Positions 61,405-64,000 of a DNA stretch of 64,000 bases are shown in pieces. Under the pieces are notes generated by a model. The model ran no database searches, was not told the DNA's origin, and saw only the letters and a program-made list of their open reading frames with translations. This DNA comes from Cognatitamlana sp035818475 (GTDB lineage: Bacteria > Bacteroidota > Bacteroidia > Flavobacteriales > Flavobacteriaceae): positions 355,957 to 419,956 of the forward strand of contig NZ_JAYMGV010000002.1 of the NCBI RefSeq assembly GCF_035818475.1, written 5' to 3'. Made by a program: the position numbers and the translations under genes. Every line of letters starts with the position of its first letter. The stretch's first letter is position 1.

Positions 61405-61947
61405 ATGAAGAATAAATCGCTTTTAACGTTTTATACTTTTCTTTTCATATGTTGTTTTTCAATGTTTATAAATGCTCAACAAAAGAAAAAAAATGTATCT
61501 AATACTTTTAACTTGGAAGTTGTTAAATACAGTGATAAGCCTAGTTCACAAAGCTATCATTATCATCTTTTGGAATTAAGTAATAAGAGTAAAAAGGTAC
61601 AGAACTTTACTTTTACTAATACAGAAGTAAAATGTGAAACTGAAAGTAACACCGCAAATGATTTAAAAGCCGACAAACTTGTTGGCCTAGAAAAACAAGA
61701 AAAAACAACCTCTGATTTAGTAACAGAATTTTATAACGAAACTAAATCAAAAAAGCTTAATACTATTTCAGTATCACCAAATACTTCGTTCAAGTTTTAT
61801 GTGAAAATCACAAAACAAATGTCCGTTGAAACAGGAACACTCAGGTGTTCAAAAATTGGTGTGAAATTATTAAATGGTAAAAAAGCCAAAATAAAATCAG
61901 TAATGATTAGAACTTTTATTCCTGATCTGAATGTTCAAGGGAGGTAA
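61405..61947 (+). CDS. exported protein of unknown function
   Basis: 180 residues with a signal peptide (LLTFYTFLFICCFSMFINA, cleavage near NAQQ). The mature part is basic and beta-rich: NTFNLEVVKYSDKPSSQSYH, YHLLELSNKSKKVQNFTFTN, then NTSFKFYVKITKQMSVETG. The layout suggests one immunoglobulin-like or beta-sandwich domain, without a recognised family. It precedes the large secreted protein gene by 47 bases on the same strand and may be exported with it. Confidence 0.7.
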   Translation: MKNKSLLTFYTFLFICCFSMFINAQQKKKNVSNTFNLEVVKYSDKPSSQSYHYHLLELSNKSKKVQNFTFTNTEVKCETESNTANDLKADKLVGLEKQEKTTSDLVTEFYNETKSKKLNTISVSPNTSFKFYVKITKQMSVETGTLRCSKIGVKLLNGKKAKIKSVMIRTFIPDLNVQGR

Positions 61948-61994
61948 TTTATATTTATTATAAAATATCATATTAATTAGTCAATTAAGAACTT

Positions 61995-64000
61995 ATGAAA
62001 ATCTCTACCAAACCCATAAACTACCATCAGCTAACATTGGTAGTTCTCATTTTAGTTACTGCATTGGCAAATGCACAACTTCAACAACCGTTTAGCCCTC
62101 GTTTTAATGAAGCTGTTAATGGTGACTTTACAATTATAGCTAATAATATGATATCTACCACCTCTACAGGTAACTATACTGGTGGAAGTGATAATCATGG
62201 TCTTTCAAATTTAGTTTATGTAGATATTGATAGTGATATTACAACATTTAACTCCAGTAACGCCAATTTTGTAAATCCTGAGCCTGGAGAGGGGTGTCTG
62301 ATATTAAAAAAAGTATATTTATATTGGGCTGCTTCGGATGGAGAACCTGGTGATTTATCATCAGACAACCAACCTGCTTGGAATTTCAATGAAGTGAAGT
62401 TGATGTTACCAACCGAAACATCTTATAGCACTATAACAGCAACCGGAAGTGAAATTATATACAGAGGTAGAGATACCCACTTTAGTAATGAACCTTATAT
62501 CTGTGTAAAAGATATTACGGCTAGTGTCAATGCACTAGCTAGTCCTTATGGCACTTATCAAGTAGCCAATGTAGAAGGAAAAGAAGGATTTCTAAGTGAC
62601 CATGATGGTACTCCTGTTGGAGTTTCCGGTGGTTGGCAAATTGTATTTATTTACGAAAGCCCTGCATTACCAATGAAAAACATTACGCTTTTTGACGGAT
62701 ATGCACACGTTAACGGAAGTGGTGGTTACGATATTGAATTTAATGGTTTTCAAACGGTGCCTGCGCCGCAAAATGTAAATGCTAATGTTTTGATTGGAGC
62801 TCTGGAAGGTGATCAAGGCTTAGGTGGTGACCGATTACAAATTGAAAATACTTCAAATACATTTGTAGATCTATCAACGTCCCCTACTAGTCCTATTAGA
62901 ACATCTAGTAACTTCTTTAACAGTAGAATAACCATAGATAATAGTGACTTCACAGATAGAAATCCTGCCAGTACCAATACCTTAGGTTTTGATGCTGCCA
63001 TTTTTCAATTGTCAAACCCTGGCAATTCAATAATTGGAAATGATCAAACTTCTGCAACGGTTAGACTAACATCTAATCTGGAAATCTATGGATTGTATTT
63101 ATTAGGGCTATCTGTTGATGTTTGGGAACCAAATCTGGGGCCTATTCATTTGACGCTTAATACCCCTCCTGGAAATAAAAACCCTGGTGACACTCTAGAG
63201 GCTAGTTTTAGTATTGAAAATAAAGGTAATGATAACGCAAAAAGCTTAGAAATAACTACAACTTTACCTCCTCAGGTAACTTTAGCCAACCCTGTTATCC
63301 CAGGACTTCCGGCTGGAATCACTAATGACTTTGGTGTCCTAGGCCCTAATGTTCTTAGGTTTTTTGTGCCTGATGGTGTTGCTGATGCTGGCGCAAGTGC
63401 TGTTGATGTAACTTTTGATATAGAAATTCAAGATGAGTGCTATTTTTTAGAGACCAGTTGTGATCTTGATTTTGAATTACAATTAGAAGCTACTTATACA
63501 GGAGATCAAAATCCTGTGGAACAATCTAATGTAAGCTCAGCAAATTTAGATGCTTGTGGTGTGGGGATATTAGATCCTGTTATTGTTAATGTTAACGAAC
63601 CCACTGTAACAATAAATGCTCCTGATAGTCAATCAGAATCTTCTTGTACTTACGCAAACCAAGCAGAGTTAGATAATGTATTTACAGCATGGTTAAATCA
63701 ATTTAATACAAGTGGAAATTGTACAAGTGGACAGTTTGATCAATCATATGTTGCTCCTAATCTATGTGGTGGATCGGTAAGTGTTACTTATGAAGTAACA
63801 AACTTATGTAACCCTACTTCTGAAACCAGGACTTTTACTGTGACTGCTCCTGCTGCCATTACTTATAACAATCCTGCGGATGAAGATGTGGAGTCTTGTG
63901 ATTTTGTTGATCAGGATGCGGTTGATACAGCCTTTACTAACTGGGTTAATGCACAGTCAACTGCCATTGCTCAGGCTGGTGGATGTACTCCAAGCTTATC
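61995..64000 (+). CDS. large secreted repeat protein, likely type IX secretion substrate (3' end outside window)
   Basis: The frame from the ATG at 61995 is open to the window end, 668 codons. A signal peptide covers the start (LTLVVLILVTALANAQ). Residues 50-360 form a domain with a Trp-rich core (KKVYLYWAASDGEPGD, GGWQIVFIYESPALP). A DUF11-like repeat follows (about 390-450, NTPPGNKNPGDTLEASF). From about residue 540 begin Cys-containing repeats of 85-90 residues (SCTYANQAELDNVFTAWLN and SCDFVDQDAVDTAFTNWVN). Such proteins are large adhesins or gliding-related surface proteins with a C-terminal sorting domain, expected beyond the window. Confidence 0.85.
   Translation, partial: MKISTKPINYHQLTLVVLILVTALANAQLQQPFSPRFNEAVNGDFTIIANNMISTTSTGNYTGGSDNHGLSNLVYVDIDSDITTFNSSNANFVNPEPGEGCLILKKVYLYWAASDGEPGDLSSDNQPAWNFNEVKLMLPTETSYSTITATGSEIIYRGRDTHFSNEPYICVKDITASVNALASPYGTYQVANVEGKEGFLSDHDGTPVGVSGGWQIVFIYESPALPMKNITLFDGYAHVNGSGGYDIEFNGFQTVPAPQNVNANVLIGALEGDQGLGGDRLQIENTSNTFVDLSTSPTSPIRTSSNFFNSRITIDNSDFTDRNPASTNTLGFDAAIFQLSNPGNSIIGNDQTSATVRLTSNLEIYGLYLLGLSVDVWEPNLGPIHLTLNTPPGNKNPGDTLEASFSIENKGNDNAKSLEITTTLPPQVTLANPVIPGLPAGITNDFGVLGPNVLRFFVPDGVADAGASAVDVTFDIEIQDECYFLETSCDLDFELQLEATYTGDQNPVEQSNVSSANLDACGVGILDPVIVNVNEPTVTINAPDSQSESSCTYANQAELDNVFTAWLNQFNTSGNCTSGQFDQSYVAPNLCGGSVSVTYEVTNLCNPTSETRTFTVTAPAAITYNNPADEDVESCDFVDQDAVDTAFTNWVNAQSTAIAQAGGCTPSL

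Noticed and set aside
1..64000. tRNA genes, insertion sequences, phage genes and replication origin
   Set aside because: None recognised on either strand; no transposase, integrase, cloverleaf or DnaA-box cluster seen.

Overview
The window looks like chromosomal DNA of a marine-type member of the Bacteroidota, most likely family Flavobacteriaceae. The DNA is AT-rich. The likely promoters carry the Bacteroidota -7 box TAnnTTTG instead of a sigma-70 -10 box, Shine-Dalgarno sequences are not obvious, and TTG/GTG starts are common. Several gene families are typical of the group: DUF1835, DUF3822, DUF4251, fused alpha/beta E1 dehydrogenase, PorT-like barrels, a lipoprotein TlpA with a large N-terminal domain, and a secreted repeat protein of type IX secretion style. 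No phage, insertion sequence, CRISPR array or tRNA gene was seen. Most of the window is ordinary core genome with some decayed or accessory patches.

Layout. 1-4.9 kb: a broken NAD(P)-binding gene, an AraC regulator, an SDR enzyme, a candidate 53-aa ORF, a secreted intradiol-dioxygenase-like protein that seems to lack iron ligands, a DUF4251 lipoprotein and a GT9 glycosyltransferase. 4.9-7.8 kb: three-gene proton-translocating transhydrogenase operon. 8.2-11.3 kb: ECF sigma factor, one-pass membrane partner, DUF4097-like exported protein, an exported barrel-like protein and a 52-aa ORF. 11.3-17.2 kb: EamA transporter, SF2 helicase, sulfatase lipoprotein, aldo/keto reductase and a secreted protein. 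17.4-18.7 kb: three near-identical 28-codon genes in tandem, a related 44-codon gene, then exbD. This is the best candidate for something undescribed. 18.7-28.3 kb: 3D-domain lipoprotein, fused E1 dehydrogenase, a 2OG-oxygenase/SUI1/DUF1835/nucleoside phosphorylase/orphan binding-protein run, TlpA and Nnr.

28.4-33.5 kb: a threonine operon, thrABC, preceded by a 35-codon Thr/Ile-rich leader peptide with hairpins, which suggests translation-coupled attenuation. 33.5-35.5 kb: a porin gene flanked by decayed sequence. 35.5-42.6 kb: gcvT, an RmlD-like protein, pterin dehydratase, YebC, a methyltransferase-like protein, DUF3500, a Gfo/Idh/MocA oxidoreductase and ThuA. 42.7-49.4 kb (minus strand): a NYN-domain protein, then an acyltransferase, iron-type dehydrogenase, CAT-like acyltransferase, HAD and kdsB run that may serve lipopolysaccharide Kdo metabolism, DUF4126 and a RecD-like helicase. 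49.5-53.1 kb: membrane protein, DUF3822, rsmD and two exported proteins. 53.2-53.5 kb: RNase P RNA on the minus strand. 53.6-56.5 kb: dnaX, a lipoprotein and miaE. 56.5-60.9 kb (minus strand): PorT-like barrel, ppx, ppk1 and a SixA-type phosphatase. 61.4 kb to the end: a small exported protein and the first 668 codons of a large repeat-containing secreted protein.

All function names rest on motif and family recognition by eye. No database search was run. Starts were moved from the longest open frame where a signal peptide, family start or promoter argued for it.
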